Source: Banduia mediterranea
GTDB taxonomy: Bacteria; Pseudomonadota; Gammaproteobacteria; Nevskiales; Nevskiaceae
Length of the DNA stretch: 64,000 nucleotides
Reading direction: 5' to 3'
NCBI RefSeq assembly: GCF_031846245.1
Contig: NZ_JAVRIC010000019.1
Location: forward strand, 22,331 to 86,330
The notes beneath the pieces are model-generated. The model ran no database searches, was not told the DNA's origin, and saw nothing but the letters and a program-made list of their open reading frames with translations. Within the stretch, counting starts at the first letter, position 1; every line of letters begins with the position of its first letter. Below, piece after piece: positions 10,601 through 18,945 of the stretch. The position numbers were made by a program, and so were the translations under genes.

Positions 10601-10955
10601 GCTCCTTGATTTCGGCCGGAACGATCACGCCGCCACCGCCGCCGATCACCTTGATGTGCTCGCCGCCGTTGGCGCGCAGCAGGTCCACCATGTACTTGAA
10701 GAACTCGACATGACCGCCCTGGTAGGAGGTGATGGCGATACCCTGCGCGTCTTCCTGCAGGGCCGCGGCGACGATCTCGCCGACCGAGCGGTTATGCCCG
10801 AGATGGATGACCTCCGCTCCGCTGGCCTGGAAGATGCGCCGCATGATGTTGATCGAGGCATCGTGCCCGTCGAACAGCGCGGTGGCGGTGACCAGACGTA
10901 TTTTCTGCTGGGCCTGGTAGCGGATGATTTCGGGCGGTTTCGACAGATCGTTCAT
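7689..10955 (-). CDS. icmF: Fused isobutyryl-CoA mutase (IcmF)
   Basis: This 1088-residue protein joins three parts in the IcmF order. The N-terminal cobalamin-binding domain has [14 protein letters not shown] around residue 29, whose histidine binds cobalt. The central G-protein chaperone has Walker [10 protein letters not shown] around residue 215 and the specificity motif NKFD around residue 354. The large C-terminal mutase domain begins around residue 530. The enzyme interconverts isobutyryl-CoA and n-butyryl-CoA using adenosylcobalamin, and the GTPase part handles cofactor loading. It is the first gene of the acyl-CoA operon and divergent from an AraC-type regulator 144 bp away. The domain order separates it from methylmalonyl-CoA mutase, which lacks the internal GTPase. 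Confidence 0.95.
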   Translation of the reverse strand: MNDLSKPPEIIRYQAQQKIRLVTATALFDGHDASINIMRRIFQASGAEVIHLGHNRSVGEIVAAALQEDAQGIAITSYQGGHVEFFKYMVDLLRANGGEHIKVIGGGGGVIVPAEIKELHDYGVTRIYSPHDGASLGLQGMINDVLANCDFDAAAFAPDEGEAIEALRSGDRRALARTLSAIENGRYSAATREAIQAAAKQIDTPTLGITGTGGAGKSSLTDELVLRMRLDQDDKLKIAIVSIDPSRKRTGGALLGDRIRMNAIDTENVYMRSLATRDTGSELSEALPHVIAACKLSGFDLIVVETSGIGQGDAAIVPYVDLSLYVMTPEFGAASQLEKIDMLDFADFVAINKFDRKGAADALRDVRKQYQRNRELFMQAPDTMPVFGTMASRFNDDGLTALYQAIMARLRERGLETSPGKLPLIEGKASSDNRAIIPADRTRYLAEVANTVRDYHKLVGQQARVARERQSLRTAKALLEAAGQPVSGLDELISDKDGELLPAATKLLGQWPQTVEHYARDEFVVKVRDKEIRTQLASQSLSGSRIPKVSLPRFEDDGETLRFLMKENLPGEFPYTGGVFAFKREGEDPTRMFAGEGDAIRTNKRFKHLSEGMPAHRLSTAFDSVTLYGWDPGERPDIYGKVGNSGVSICTLEDMKILYSGFDLCAPTTSVSMTINGPAPMILALFMNTAIDQQVDQFKARENREPSAEEYQSLRTLALSTVRGTVQADILKEDQGQNTCIFSTEFALKMMGDIQEFFVSNKVRNFYSVSISGYHIAEAGANPISQLAFTLANGFTYVESYLARGMNIDDFAPNLSFFFSNGMDPEYSVIGRVARRIWAVAMRDKYGANERSQKLKYHVQTSGRSLHAQEMSFNDIRTTLQALCAIYDNCNSLHTNAYDEAITTPTEESVRRAMAIQLIINREWGLARNENPIQGSFIIDELTDLVEEAVLQEFEAIANRGGVLGAMETGYQRGKIQEESLFYEHKKHDGSLPIIGVNTFRNPNDDGVMEEIELARSSDAEKQSQLQRLNDFQARNADRSGPLLDRLRQCVIEDGNTFEVLMDAVRVCSLGQITQALFEVGGRYRRNM

Positions 10956-11099
10956 CGGGGCAATTCTCTGGACGCAGCTTGACAGCCCGATTTTAGAGAC
11001 AACGAGCCGCTCCCGGCCATGCCCGATTCCGCCGCAAGGTGTGAGTTAATTTGCAATAATCGGTACTGAATCCATTTTTCTGAGGGCGGGCCCAGCGGT

Positions 11100-12158
11100 A
11101 TGGAACGTGGCAGCGTCTCGATCAATTTCGTACGCAAGGCGGTGGCCGCGCTGGAGCGCCGTGGGCGGCCCGCAAACTCGGTGCTGACTCGATCCGGCAT
11201 CGACGTTTCACGCCTGGACGATGACCGGCATCGCGTACCGGCCGCGCAGTTCAGCCGGCTCTGGCTGCTGATTTCCGCGCTGCTCGACGATGAATTCTTC
11301 GCGCTCGACTCACGGCGCATGAAACGTGGCAGTTTCGCCACCATGAGCCGTTACACGATCCAGGCCGGCAACCTGCGCGAAGCCGCTAGACGCGCGACCA
11401 CGTTCGTCAATCTGCTGCTCGATGACGCCCAGGCACGACTGAACATCGTCGGCGGCACTGCCAGTCTGTGCGTGCAAACGCGAGCGGATGCCGGACTGCC
11501 GGACCCGATATTCGCCCAGGAAACCCTGTTGATCATGCTGCAGGGACTGCTGTGCTGGGCGATCGGGCGGCGCATCCCGATCGAACAGGCCAGCTTCGCT
11601 TACCCACGTCCGTCGTGGTGGGACGAATACCAGTTGATGTACTGCGGCGAGCTGGCGTTCTCGGCCCCGCAGACGGCACTGAGCTTCGACGCCGGACAAC
11701 TCGACGTGCCGATCGTGCAGAACGAAGACAGCATTCTTGCCTTTCTGGCGCAGGCCCCCGGCAACATCATTCTCAAATACAAGGACAGCACCGGTTGTGC
11801 GGTGCGCATACGCCGGCACCTGCGGCACACACCGATAGAGCGCTGGCCGGTATTCGAACATCTGGCCACGGACATGCATCTCACTGCCTCCACGCTGCGT
11901 CGTCGTCTGGAGCGCGAGGGCACCAGCTACCGCGAGATCAAGGACAGTCTGCGGCGCGAAGTGGCGGTATCGCGGCTGATCGACAGCCAGGACACCCTGG
12001 CCCAGGTGGCGACCGCCGTCGGATTTGCCGAACCCAGTGCGTTTCATCGCGCGTTCCGCCAATGGACCGGCGTGCGGCCCGGTGACTACCGCCGCACGCA
12101 TGCACGCCGAGGCGGCCGCGAGCCTCTACGCCCGAAGGGCCACACGGCGGCAGAATGA
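11100..12158 (+). CDS. AraC-family transcriptional regulator
   Basis: The 352-residue product has an N-terminal arabinose-binding-type domain (residues about 20-210) of the OruR/ArgR-like kind. Its C-terminal AraC helix-turn-helix pair begins near residue 250 (HLATDMHLTASTLRRRLEREG) and has VATAVGFAEPSAFHRAFRQW as the second helix-turn-helix. It is transcribed away from icmF across a 144-bp gap, the usual layout for a local regulator, so control of the acyl-CoA operon is likely but inferred. The ligand is unknown; isobutyrate, butyrate or a related compound would fit. The ATG follows GCGGT with only a weak Shine-Dalgarno sequence. Confidence 0.9.
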   Translation: MERGSVSINFVRKAVAALERRGRPANSVLTRSGIDVSRLDDDRHRVPAAQFSRLWLLISALLDDEFFALDSRRMKRGSFATMSRYTIQAGNLREAARRATTFVNLLLDDAQARLNIVGGTASLCVQTRADAGLPDPIFAQETLLIMLQGLLCWAIGRRIPIEQASFAYPRPSWWDEYQLMYCGELAFSAPQTALSFDAGQLDVPIVQNEDSILAFLAQAPGNIILKYKDSTGCAVRIRRHLRHTPIERWPVFEHLATDMHLTASTLRRRLEREGTSYREIKDSLRREVAVSRLIDSQDTLAQVATAVGFAEPSAFHRAFRQWTGVRPGDYRRTHARRGGREPLRPKGHTAAE

Positions 12159-12296
12159 TCGTTCGCGCTCACCCCACCGCTCGAAAAATGACGAAGCCTC
12201 CGGACTCGAATCGGCCAGCGCCAAGATCGGCGCCCCCCTGCTCTCCCGCAAGCGGGCGAGGAGGGTAGCTCGGCATCACGCGGCGCGTGATTCACG

Positions 12297-13013
12297 TTAA
12301 GCGGATTCCGGCCAGAGGCGCTTGCCGGACTTCTTCTCGATCGCGGCGAGCCGTGCGAGGTGGGCTTCGATCTCGATCTCGTCGGCCGGACGCAGCGTCA
12401 ACGGCAAACCCTCGGCCCTGGCGAACAAGGCGCGCAGCTCCGGCGTCAGGCCATGGTCTTTTGATTCGTCACTAGCCAGCAGCAAGGTCTCCTGGCCGCC
12501 GGTCATCCCCAGATAGACGTCGGCGAGCAGGCGTGCGTCCAGTAGCGCGCCATGCAGTTCGCGGTGCGAGTTGTCGACCTCGTAACGCTTGCACAGGGCA
12601 TCCAGGCCGTTCTTCTGTCCGGGATGCTTCTGCCGCGCCATCATCAGGGTGTCGGTGATCGCGCCCAGAGACGCCAGCGTGGTCGACAATCCGGCGCGCC
12701 GGAATTCGTGGTCGAGAAACGTCGCGTCGAACGAAGCGTTGTGAATCAGAAACTCCGCTCCCCGCAGATATTCCGTAAGTTCGCCGACGATCTCGGGAAA
12801 GCGCTGCTTTGTCGACAGGAATTCGCGTGTCAGGCCATGCACCTGGAATGCGCCGGGATCGCTGTCGCGGTCCGGGTTCAGGTACCAGTGCTTCTCGCCA
12901 ATGACGCGACGATTGCGGACCTCGACGCAGCCGATTTCGATAATGCGGTGGTCCTGCGCGACATCGAGACCGGTGGTCTCGGTGTCGAGCACGATCTGTC
13001 TCGGGGCATTCAC
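12297..13013 (-). CDS. dnaQ: DNA polymerase III epsilon subunit (3'-5' proofreading exonuclease)
   Basis: The 238-residue protein has the three exonuclease motifs: LDTETTGLD at residues 9-17 (metal-binding Asp and Glu), [14 protein letters not shown] around residue 92, and [16 protein letters not shown] around residue 158. The C-terminal segment is the part that contacts the polymerase alpha subunit in the family. The enzyme removes misincorporated bases during replication. Its ATG overlaps the rnhA stop by four bases, so translation is probably coupled. The order methyltransferase-rnhA-dnaQ, divergent from gloB, is the familiar gammaproteobacterial layout, here with all three on one strand. 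Confidence 0.95.
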   Translation of the reverse strand: MNAPRQIVLDTETTGLDVAQDHRIIEIGCVEVRNRRVIGEKHWYLNPDRDSDPGAFQVHGLTREFLSTKQRFPEIVGELTEYLRGAEFLIHNASFDATFLDHEFRRAGLSTTLASLGAITDTLMMARQKHPGQKNGLDALCKRYEVDNSHRELHGALLDARLLADVYLGMTGGQETLLLASDESKDHGLTPELRALFARAEGLPLTLRPADEIEIEAHLARLAAIEKKSGKRLWPESA

Positions 13014-13462
13014 GGGACGGCGACACCTGAGATCAGTTCGTCGATTCCCTGATTGGCGAGACGATCGGCCTCCTCATTGCCGACATCGCCGCTGTGGCCC
13101 CTGACCCAGTGCCATTGCACGCGATGCCGAGCAGCCGCCGCGTCCAGACGCTGCCACAGATCCTGGTTCTTCACCGGCTTGTTGCTCGCGGTTTTCCAGT
13201 TGCGGCGCTTCCAATTCGGCAACCATTCCTGCAAGCCCTGCATGACATAGTTCGAATCGGTGTGCAGCGATACGGAACAGGGCTGACGCAAGGCTTCCAG
13301 CGCGCTGATCGCGGCCATCAGCTCCATGCGATTGTTGGTGGTCAGGGTCTCGCCGCCACACAGGCGCTTCTCATGCCCGTTATGCCGCAACCACACGCCC
13401 CAGCCACCGGGCCCGGGATTGCCACGGCAGGCGCCGTCGGTATAGATGATGACCTCCTTCAT
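13010..13462 (-). CDS. rnhA: Ribonuclease HI
   Basis: The 150-residue product carries all catalytic residues of RNase HI: Asp in [11 protein letters not shown] near residue 8, Glu in [15 protein letters not shown] near residue 47, Asp in LHTDSNYV near residue 69, and His/Asp in [16 protein letters not shown] near residues 120-133. It degrades the RNA strand of RNA-DNA hybrids such as Okazaki primers and R-loops. The start overlaps the stop of the upstream methyltransferase gene by four bases and its own stop overlaps the dnaQ start by four bases, which shows a tightly coupled three-gene operon. Confidence 0.96.
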   Translation of the reverse strand: MKEVIIYTDGACRGNPGPGGWGVWLRHNGHEKRLCGGETLTTNNRMELMAAISALEALRQPCSVSLHTDSNYVMQGLQEWLPNWKRRNWKTASNKPVKNQDLWQRLDAAAARHRVQWHWVRGHSGDVGNEEADRLANQGIDELISGVAVP

Positions 13463-14199
13463 GCGTCGTGCGCGCTCGAACGGGCATCCGGAACGGCGAT
13501 GCCACCCAGGATCGGGGCGACCTTGGCGCGCACCGGCTTGCCGATCATCGTCATCGGCAGCACGCGCTTGCGTGCCACCACTACATAGTTGTCAGCCAGC
13601 GTCGACAACCAATTGACCGCGCGCGGCCGCCACCATGAGGAACCCGGCCCGAACCGGCGCAGTTCGGTGACCTCGAAATCCAGCAGCTCCAGCCAGTCGC
13701 ACAGGCGGCCCGCGGCGATGAATCGCGCGCTGTCCGGAAAGGCGCGGTAGCGCGGCCCCAGGCGATTGCGCAGCCCCCACAGACTCCAGGGATTGAATCC
13801 GAGAATCATCAGGGCACCGCGGTCGGTCAGCACACGGTCGACCTCGCGCAGCAGATGGTGTGGTGAATGCGCGAATTCCAGGGCGTGCGCAAGAATCATG
13901 GTGTCGACGCTCTTGCTCAGCAGCGGCACGCGGTCGGTTTCGATCTGCGCGTGGTTACCGGAATCGCGCACGGTACCGAGCACCAGTCGATGCAGGGTCG
14001 CCGCGCCCGCCATCAACTCACCGCCCTGCCCCCAACTGCCGACCTGCACGCAGTAGCGGCCGAAGAACTCCGGCAGAACCCGGCGCAGTTCAGCTTCCTC
14101 AAGCGCCAGGGTGCGCCGGCCGCGCGGCGAGCGCGTCCACAGCATGTGGGTGTAGCGATCGGGAGGTGCGGCTTTGCGTGGGTGACGCAGGGGCGCCAT
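13459..14199 (-). CDS. SAM-dependent methyltransferase of the gloB-rnhA locus
   Basis: From the ATG at 14199 the product has about 246 residues. It resembles the class I methyltransferase encoded beside gloB and rnhA in many gammaproteobacteria (E. coli YafS position). Visible elements are [11 protein letters not shown] (glycine-rich SAM loop, degenerate), [22 protein letters not shown] and [20 protein letters not shown] (post-motif strand). The substrate is unknown. The frame stays open upstream to 14283 with ATGs at 14235 and 14283. I chose 14199 because the extra residues are Arg/Pro-rich and unlike the family, but no start has a clear Shine-Dalgarno sequence. Confidence 0.85.
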   Translation of the reverse strand: MAPLRHPRKAAPPDRYTHMLWTRSPRGRRTLALEEAELRRVLPEFFGRYCVQVGSWGQGGELMAGAATLHRLVLGTVRDSGNHAQIETDRVPLLSKSVDTMILAHALEFAHSPHHLLREVDRVLTDRGALMILGFNPWSLWGLRNRLGPRYRAFPDSARFIAAGRLCDWLELLDFEVTELRRFGPGSSWWRPRAVNWLSTLADNYVVVARKRVLPMTMIGKPVRAKVAPILGGIAVPDARSSAHDA

Positions 14200-14425
14200 G
14201 GCTGGGTTCGGAAAATCGGGGCGTCGCAAAATCATACGCGCCCGGCCGGGGCTCGCCCAGCCGCCGCGCACGAACCGCCGCACGAACCGCCATTAAGTTT
14301 CAGTTCGGGTTCGGCCAACTACGTTCGCCGGCTCAATCGCTGAGGGGGCAGCCTGGATGCGGTGGCTTGCGTTCCGACGCCACGCTGTAGTCACATGAGC
14401 GCTTCTTCTTGCATGGCCCTCTTCC

Positions 14426-15205
14426 ATGAACTCGATCGAACCGATACCGGCCTTCAGTGACAACTACATCTGGGCACTGGTCGGTGAGCGTTATGCCTGG
14501 ATCGTCGATCCCGGCGAGGCCGCACCGGTTTGCAAATTCCTGAGCGACCGCAATCTGGGGCTCGCCGGTATTCTGGTGACGCATTGGCATCCAGATCATA
14601 TCGGGGGCATCGCCGAATTGCAGCGCGACGCGGCGATTCCGGTGGTCGGGCCCGCCAGTGAGGCTCAGCGCATCGAATTGCTGACCCGCCCGGTCGCCGA
14701 TGGCGATCTTGTGGAGCTGCTCGGCCGGAGCTGGCGCGTGATCGAAGTTCCCGGGCATACGCTGGGGCATATTGCCTATTACAGCGAGGGTTACCTGCTG
14801 TGCGGTGACACGCTGTTCTCGGCCGGCTGCGGGCGGCTGTTCGAAGGCACGCCGGAGCAGATGCACCACTCGCTGAGCCGCCTGTCCGAGCTGCCGGACG
14901 AGACGCAGCTGTACTGCGCGCATGAATACACTGCCGCCAATCTGGCATTCGCCAAAGCCGTGGAACCGGACAGTGCGGTGCTACGCGAAGCCGAAGACAA
15001 CGTTCATGCGGCGCGTCAGCGCGGCCTGCCGAGCCTGCCCTCGACCATTGGGCGCGAGCATCGAATCAATCCGTTCCTGCGCGTCGGCGAGCCTGCCGTG
15101 ATCGCCGCGGCAAGAGCCCAAGGCGCCGAATCGGACGCGCCGGCAACGGTGTTTGCTACCCTGCGCAACTGGAAGGATAACTACAAAGCGCAGACCTCCA
15201 GATGA
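14426..15205 (+). CDS. gloB: Hydroxyacylglutathione hydrolase (glyoxalase II)
   Basis: The 259-residue protein is a metallo-beta-lactamase-fold enzyme with the metal motif THWHPDHIGG near residue 53. It also has the metal histidine in VPGHTLGHIAYY near residue 110 and the second-shell region CGDTLFSAGCGRLFEG near residue 130. The C-terminal REHRINPFLR binds glutathione in known glyoxalase II enzymes. It hydrolyses S-D-lactoylglutathione to D-lactate and glutathione, the second step of methylglyoxal detoxification. It is divergent from the methyltransferase-rnhA-dnaQ operon. Its stop overlaps the mltD start by four bases, so the two are cotranscribed. Confidence 0.95.
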   Translation: MNSIEPIPAFSDNYIWALVGERYAWIVDPGEAAPVCKFLSDRNLGLAGILVTHWHPDHIGGIAELQRDAAIPVVGPASEAQRIELLTRPVADGDLVELLGRSWRVIEVPGHTLGHIAYYSEGYLLCGDTLFSAGCGRLFEGTPEQMHHSLSRLSELPDETQLYCAHEYTAANLAFAKAVEPDSAVLREAEDNVHAARQRGLPSLPSTIGREHRINPFLRVGEPAVIAAARAQGAESDAPATVFATLRNWKDNYKAQTSR

Positions 15206-16485
15206 TCGGATTGACACTCGCGGCGCGGCGTCTTGCCGTGGCGTTGCTGCTGTTGCTGACGGCGCTGCCCGGCCAGGCCGCCGAACAGATCTGGCCGCGT
15301 GTGTGCGAAGGCATGTCGCTGCACGGCGAGGCCCAGCCACAGGTCCAGAAGTGGCGCGGCTACTACAGCTCGCACCCGCGTCGCGTTCGATCGCTGCTTG
15401 CGCCGAGCGAACCCTGGCTATGGCATATCGTGCGCGCGATCGACGAGCGCGGATTTCCGATGGAAATCGCCCTGCTGCCCGTGATCGAGAGCAACTACAA
15501 CCCCAGCGCCCGCTCGCCCGGTGGCGCCGAGGGGCTGTGGCAGTTCGTCGGCGTGACCGCCCGTAATCACGGCCTGCGTGAAACCGATTGGTATGACGGC
15601 CGGCGAGACGCGCTCGCATCCACCGATGCGGCGCTCGACTACCTGGCAAACCTGCATGACCTGTTCGACAACTGGCTGCTGGCGCTGGCGGCCTATAACG
15701 TCGGCGAGAACCGACTGATCGCCGAACAGCGCAAGCAGAGGGCCGCCGGGCTTCCCCGCAATTTCTGGAAAATGCCGCTTCCGGAAGAAACTCGGGGCCA
15801 CGTGCCGCGCCTGCTGGGACTGGCGCTGGCCGTGTGTGGCGACGACATGCGCCTGCCGGAGATCAAGGACACACCGGTCACAGACATCGTCCAACTACCC
15901 GGCCAGATCGACCTGCAGGTCGCATCGGACTGGAGCGGTGTGCCCTTGTCGACCCTGTTCGCGATCAATCCTGGCCTGCGTTATTCGGTGACTGATCCGG
16001 ACGGGCCGCACCGGCTGCTGATGCCGATCAGAAACATCGAGAAATTCAAGCTGCGTCTCGCAAGCGCCGACCAGTCCGAGTTCGTCCGCTACGCTCGCCA
16101 CACCGTCGCCAGCGGCGACAATCTTTCATCCATCGCGCAACGCTACGGCTCGAGCGTCGGGGCGATACAACGCACCAATCGCCTCAGCGGCACGCTGATC
16201 AAGGCCGGCCATACCCTGATGATCCCGAAAGGCGGCAGGCCGGCAAGCACCTTGAAACCGCCGCTGGTCGCATCCACCACCACCTCCCGTCGGCAAAAGG
16301 CGGAGTACGTGGTGCAGGCAGGTGACAGCCTGTCTGTCCTTGCGCAACGATTCGGGGTCAGCCAAAAGGAATTGGAGTCATGGAACGACCTGTCGCGCAG
16401 CGGAGTCCTGCGTATCGGCCGAAAGCTGGTGATCTGGCTGCCGCAAGACGGCGACAGCAACAGCGAGCGTTCCCCGGATGCATGA
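15202..16485 (+). CDS. mltD: Membrane-bound lytic murein transglycosylase D with two LysM domains
   Basis: The 427-residue protein begins with a signal peptide (ARRLAVALLLLLTALPGQAA). The SLT domain contains the catalytic Glu in LLPVIESNYNP near residue 97 and GAEGLWQFVGVTARNHGL behind it. Two LysM peptidoglycan-binding repeats follow, at about residues 298-342 (HTVASGDNLSSIAQRYG) and 371-416 (YVVQAGDSLSVLAQRFG). No lipobox cysteine is visible, although E. coli MltD is a lipoprotein. It cleaves glycan strands to 1,6-anhydro-muropeptides. It overlaps gloB by four bases and lies 81 bp before the TPR/TolQ operon, on the same strand. Confidence 0.93.
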   Translation: MIGLTLAARRLAVALLLLLTALPGQAAEQIWPRVCEGMSLHGEAQPQVQKWRGYYSSHPRRVRSLLAPSEPWLWHIVRAIDERGFPMEIALLPVIESNYNPSARSPGGAEGLWQFVGVTARNHGLRETDWYDGRRDALASTDAALDYLANLHDLFDNWLLALAAYNVGENRLIAEQRKQRAAGLPRNFWKMPLPEETRGHVPRLLGLALAVCGDDMRLPEIKDTPVTDIVQLPGQIDLQVASDWSGVPLSTLFAINPGLRYSVTDPDGPHRLLMPIRNIEKFKLRLASADQSEFVRYARHTVASGDNLSSIAQRYGSSVGAIQRTNRLSGTLIKAGHTLMIPKGGRPASTLKPPLVASTTTSRRQKAEYVVQAGDSLSVLAQRFGVSQKELESWNDLSRSGVLRIGRKLVIWLPQDGDSNSERSPDA

Positions 16486-16566
16486 ACCCGGGCTGGAGCG
16501 CAGCGAACGCGCAAGTAATCTGTCAGCTTGTTTTGCTACAGTCGGCGCGCTCGGACTGATAACTCC

Positions 16567-18945
16567 ATGAATCCATACAAACGCCTGAAGACTTCGCTGT
16601 GGGTGGCGGCCCTGGTCGCACTACCGTTCGCCGCCAATGCCGGCGCGCCGACTCCGATCGACCCGGAAGCGCTCAAGCTCGACCAGCAGGTCGGCACGCT
16701 CAAGAACGAGGTATTGCAGCTCAATCGCGCGCTCAACGCCCAGGAGCAGGCTCTGCTCTATCCGGCGTTCAGCCGCACGGACATCTACGTCAACATCGAT
16801 GTTCGGGGCTTTCTGCTGACGGACATGTTGGTCAGCATCGATGGCGGCACGCCGTTCACGTTTGCCTACACTGAACGCCAGTCCACCGCCTTTACTGACG
16901 GTGGCTGGCACCGCCTGGCGCGCACCAACGTCACCCAGGGCCCGCACCGCCTGCATGCGGAGTTCACCGGTCACTACATCACCGCCAAACCCGGCGACCC
17001 GCCGATCCACGGTTCGCTCGAGACCAGCTTCAACAAACAGCTGGCCTCGCTCGACATCGTGCTGCCATTGGCCGGGCTCGGACAAAGCCTGCAGATGGAT
17101 TCGGTGCAGCGTCTGCAAGCACCCTCCACGCTGATCGATTCAGACGACGCCTCACAACAATGGAAGCTCGACAACGCACGTGTCGACTACCGACTCGGCT
17201 CCGTGGGAGACCCCCGCCTCAAGGCGGCGCAGTTCTATGAAACCGAGGGCCGCTACTTCACCGCGCTCACCGAACTGCTCAACATCGCCGACGAAGCGGG
17301 CTCCGACGACAGCTTTTCCCAAGACTACTTCTGGCTGCTGGCCGAGTGTTATCTGTCGTTCGGCCTTAAGCCGCAGGCCGAAGCGGTCTACGATCGCCTC
17401 GCACAGATGACCCAGTCCGCGCCGGAAACCCTGGGAAGGGCACGGCTGCGCATCGCCGAATTCGAGTACGAGCGCGGTTACCTGCCGGAAGCCACACGCG
17501 ACCTGATGCGCCTGCGCGAAACTCTGCCGCAGGCTCTGCTCATCGAGTGGCAGGATCTGTTGTCACGGGTGCTGATGGAACAGGGCCGCTACAACGAAGC
17601 GGTCGAAGTGCTGACCGAACTCGACAATATCGACGAACACACGCCGTTCATGGAGTACAACCTGGGCGTCGCCATGGTCAACGACGGCCGGGTCGCCCAG
17701 GGCCGCAACCTGCTCGACCGCGTCGGCCGCATGCGTCCGAAAACCGTAAAGGACCTGGCGTTACGCGATCGCGCCAATCTGGCGCTCGGTTACAGCTTCC
17801 TGCGCAACGAGCTCGGCGGCAGCGCGATTCCGGCATTCAACCGTGTCCAGGTCGAGGGCCCGTTCTCGAATCGCGCTCTGCTCGGCCTCGGCTGGTCGCA
17901 ACTCGCGCCGCGTGGAGATCTGCAGAATCGCGCCGCGATCGGTGACGAGGACGATGTCGAGCGCAGCTTAAATGCCTTTTCATCGCTGGGCGTGTTGATA
18001 CGTCCCGGATACTTGGAAGACGATCTCTTCAAGCGCTCCGCGCTGCGCCCGTTCGCGCGCGGAAAAGTCGCCAAGGAAGCCGAAGAAGCGCTGCTGCGCG
18101 CCTTGGTGCCGTGGGTTGAACTGGTCAAGCGTGACCGCATGGACCCGGCCGTGCAGGAAGGCATGCTGGCGATTCCCTATGCGCTGGAGCGCCTCGGTGC
18201 ACACGAACAGGCGCTGGACCGCTACCTGATCGCGATAAAAACGCTCGAAGAAGGCCGCTCGCGTATCGATGAAGGCATAGAGTCGCTCAACAAACTGGCA
18301 ATGATCGAAACCATCGTGCGACGCGACGTGGACGCCGAATCCGGCTGGGATTGGCGCCTGCGTGACCTGCCCGACCTTCCAGAGACCTATTGGTTGACCT
18401 CGCTGCTATCCGAGCATCGATTCCAGGAAGCGCTTAAGAACTACCGCGATCTGCGCTTTCTCGCGCGCCGCCTCGATACCTGGGAGGATCGCCTGCAACG
18501 CATCGAAAGTGGCGCACGGGCCGTACCGCCGGTTCCCGCAGACCTGCTGATCGCGGCACGGCGCAGCCGTGACTGGCTGCCGCAGGACTTGCCCGGAATC
18601 CGACTGCGCAGCAGCGATCACCTTGGAACCGTCAGCGAAGTTGAAGGCGCTGATTCGGCTCCGGCCAAAGCGCCGGTTGAGCTGTCGCTCGCCGACGCCC
18701 CGCCTGCCTTCGATGGCCCCAGTGAGAAGCTCGCCGTCACGGTGCCGGACATCGACCGCCTGCGCCCGCTGCTGTCCGATATCGGCACCGCCCAGGCCGC
18801 ATGGTTGCGCGACCTCGGTGTCAAGGAACTGGAAGCTCAGAAGCAACAGCTGGAGAAATACCTGCTCGAAGCACGCTTCTCGATGGCGCGCATCTACGAT
18901 CACAAGATTCAGGCGGAAGATTCCGCGGCGGAGGGCGAGGAATGA
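16567..18945 (+). CDS. Exported tetratricopeptide-repeat protein, first gene of the TolQ/ExbD/AgmX operon
   Basis: From the ATG at 16567 the product has 792 residues. A signal peptide (LWVAALVALPFAANA) precedes a mature start at GAPTPIDPEAL. A short coiled-coil-like stretch (KLDQQVGTLKNEVLQLNRAL) comes next, then a beta-rich part, then about 350 residues of helical TPR-like repeats (for example AAQFYETEGRYFTALTELLN and LMEQGRYNEAVEVLTEL). The C-terminus is a Gln/Lys-rich helix. There is no lipobox, so it is probably periplasmic. I know no experimental function. Its stop overlaps the start of the next TPR gene (ATGA), and six of the eight genes in the operon abut this way. A scaffold role in the envelope machine is inferred. 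Confidence 0.85.
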   Translation: MNPYKRLKTSLWVAALVALPFAANAGAPTPIDPEALKLDQQVGTLKNEVLQLNRALNAQEQALLYPAFSRTDIYVNIDVRGFLLTDMLVSIDGGTPFTFAYTERQSTAFTDGGWHRLARTNVTQGPHRLHAEFTGHYITAKPGDPPIHGSLETSFNKQLASLDIVLPLAGLGQSLQMDSVQRLQAPSTLIDSDDASQQWKLDNARVDYRLGSVGDPRLKAAQFYETEGRYFTALTELLNIADEAGSDDSFSQDYFWLLAECYLSFGLKPQAEAVYDRLAQMTQSAPETLGRARLRIAEFEYERGYLPEATRDLMRLRETLPQALLIEWQDLLSRVLMEQGRYNEAVEVLTELDNIDEHTPFMEYNLGVAMVNDGRVAQGRNLLDRVGRMRPKTVKDLALRDRANLALGYSFLRNELGGSAIPAFNRVQVEGPFSNRALLGLGWSQLAPRGDLQNRAAIGDEDDVERSLNAFSSLGVLIRPGYLEDDLFKRSALRPFARGKVAKEAEEALLRALVPWVELVKRDRMDPAVQEGMLAIPYALERLGAHEQALDRYLIAIKTLEEGRSRIDEGIESLNKLAMIETIVRRDVDAESGWDWRLRDLPDLPETYWLTSLLSEHRFQEALKNYRDLRFLARRLDTWEDRLQRIESGARAVPPVPADLLIAARRSRDWLPQDLPGIRLRSSDHLGTVSEVEGADSAPAKAPVELSLADAPPAFDGPSEKLAVTVPDIDRLRPLLSDIGTAQAAWLRDLGVKELEAQKQQLEKYLLEARFSMARIYDHKIQAEDSAAEGEE

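Noticed and set aside
8355..10982. Very long open frame on the plus strand opposite icmF
   Set aside because: It is antisense to a clearly real 1088-residue mutase, is rich in Arg, Gln, Ala and His as codon-mirror frames are, and shows no domain.
12260..12300. Palindrome ATCACGC-GGC-GCGTGAT next to the dnaQ stop
   Set aside because: Stem of 7 bp with a 3-nt loop and no U-run on either strand; too weak to call a terminator.
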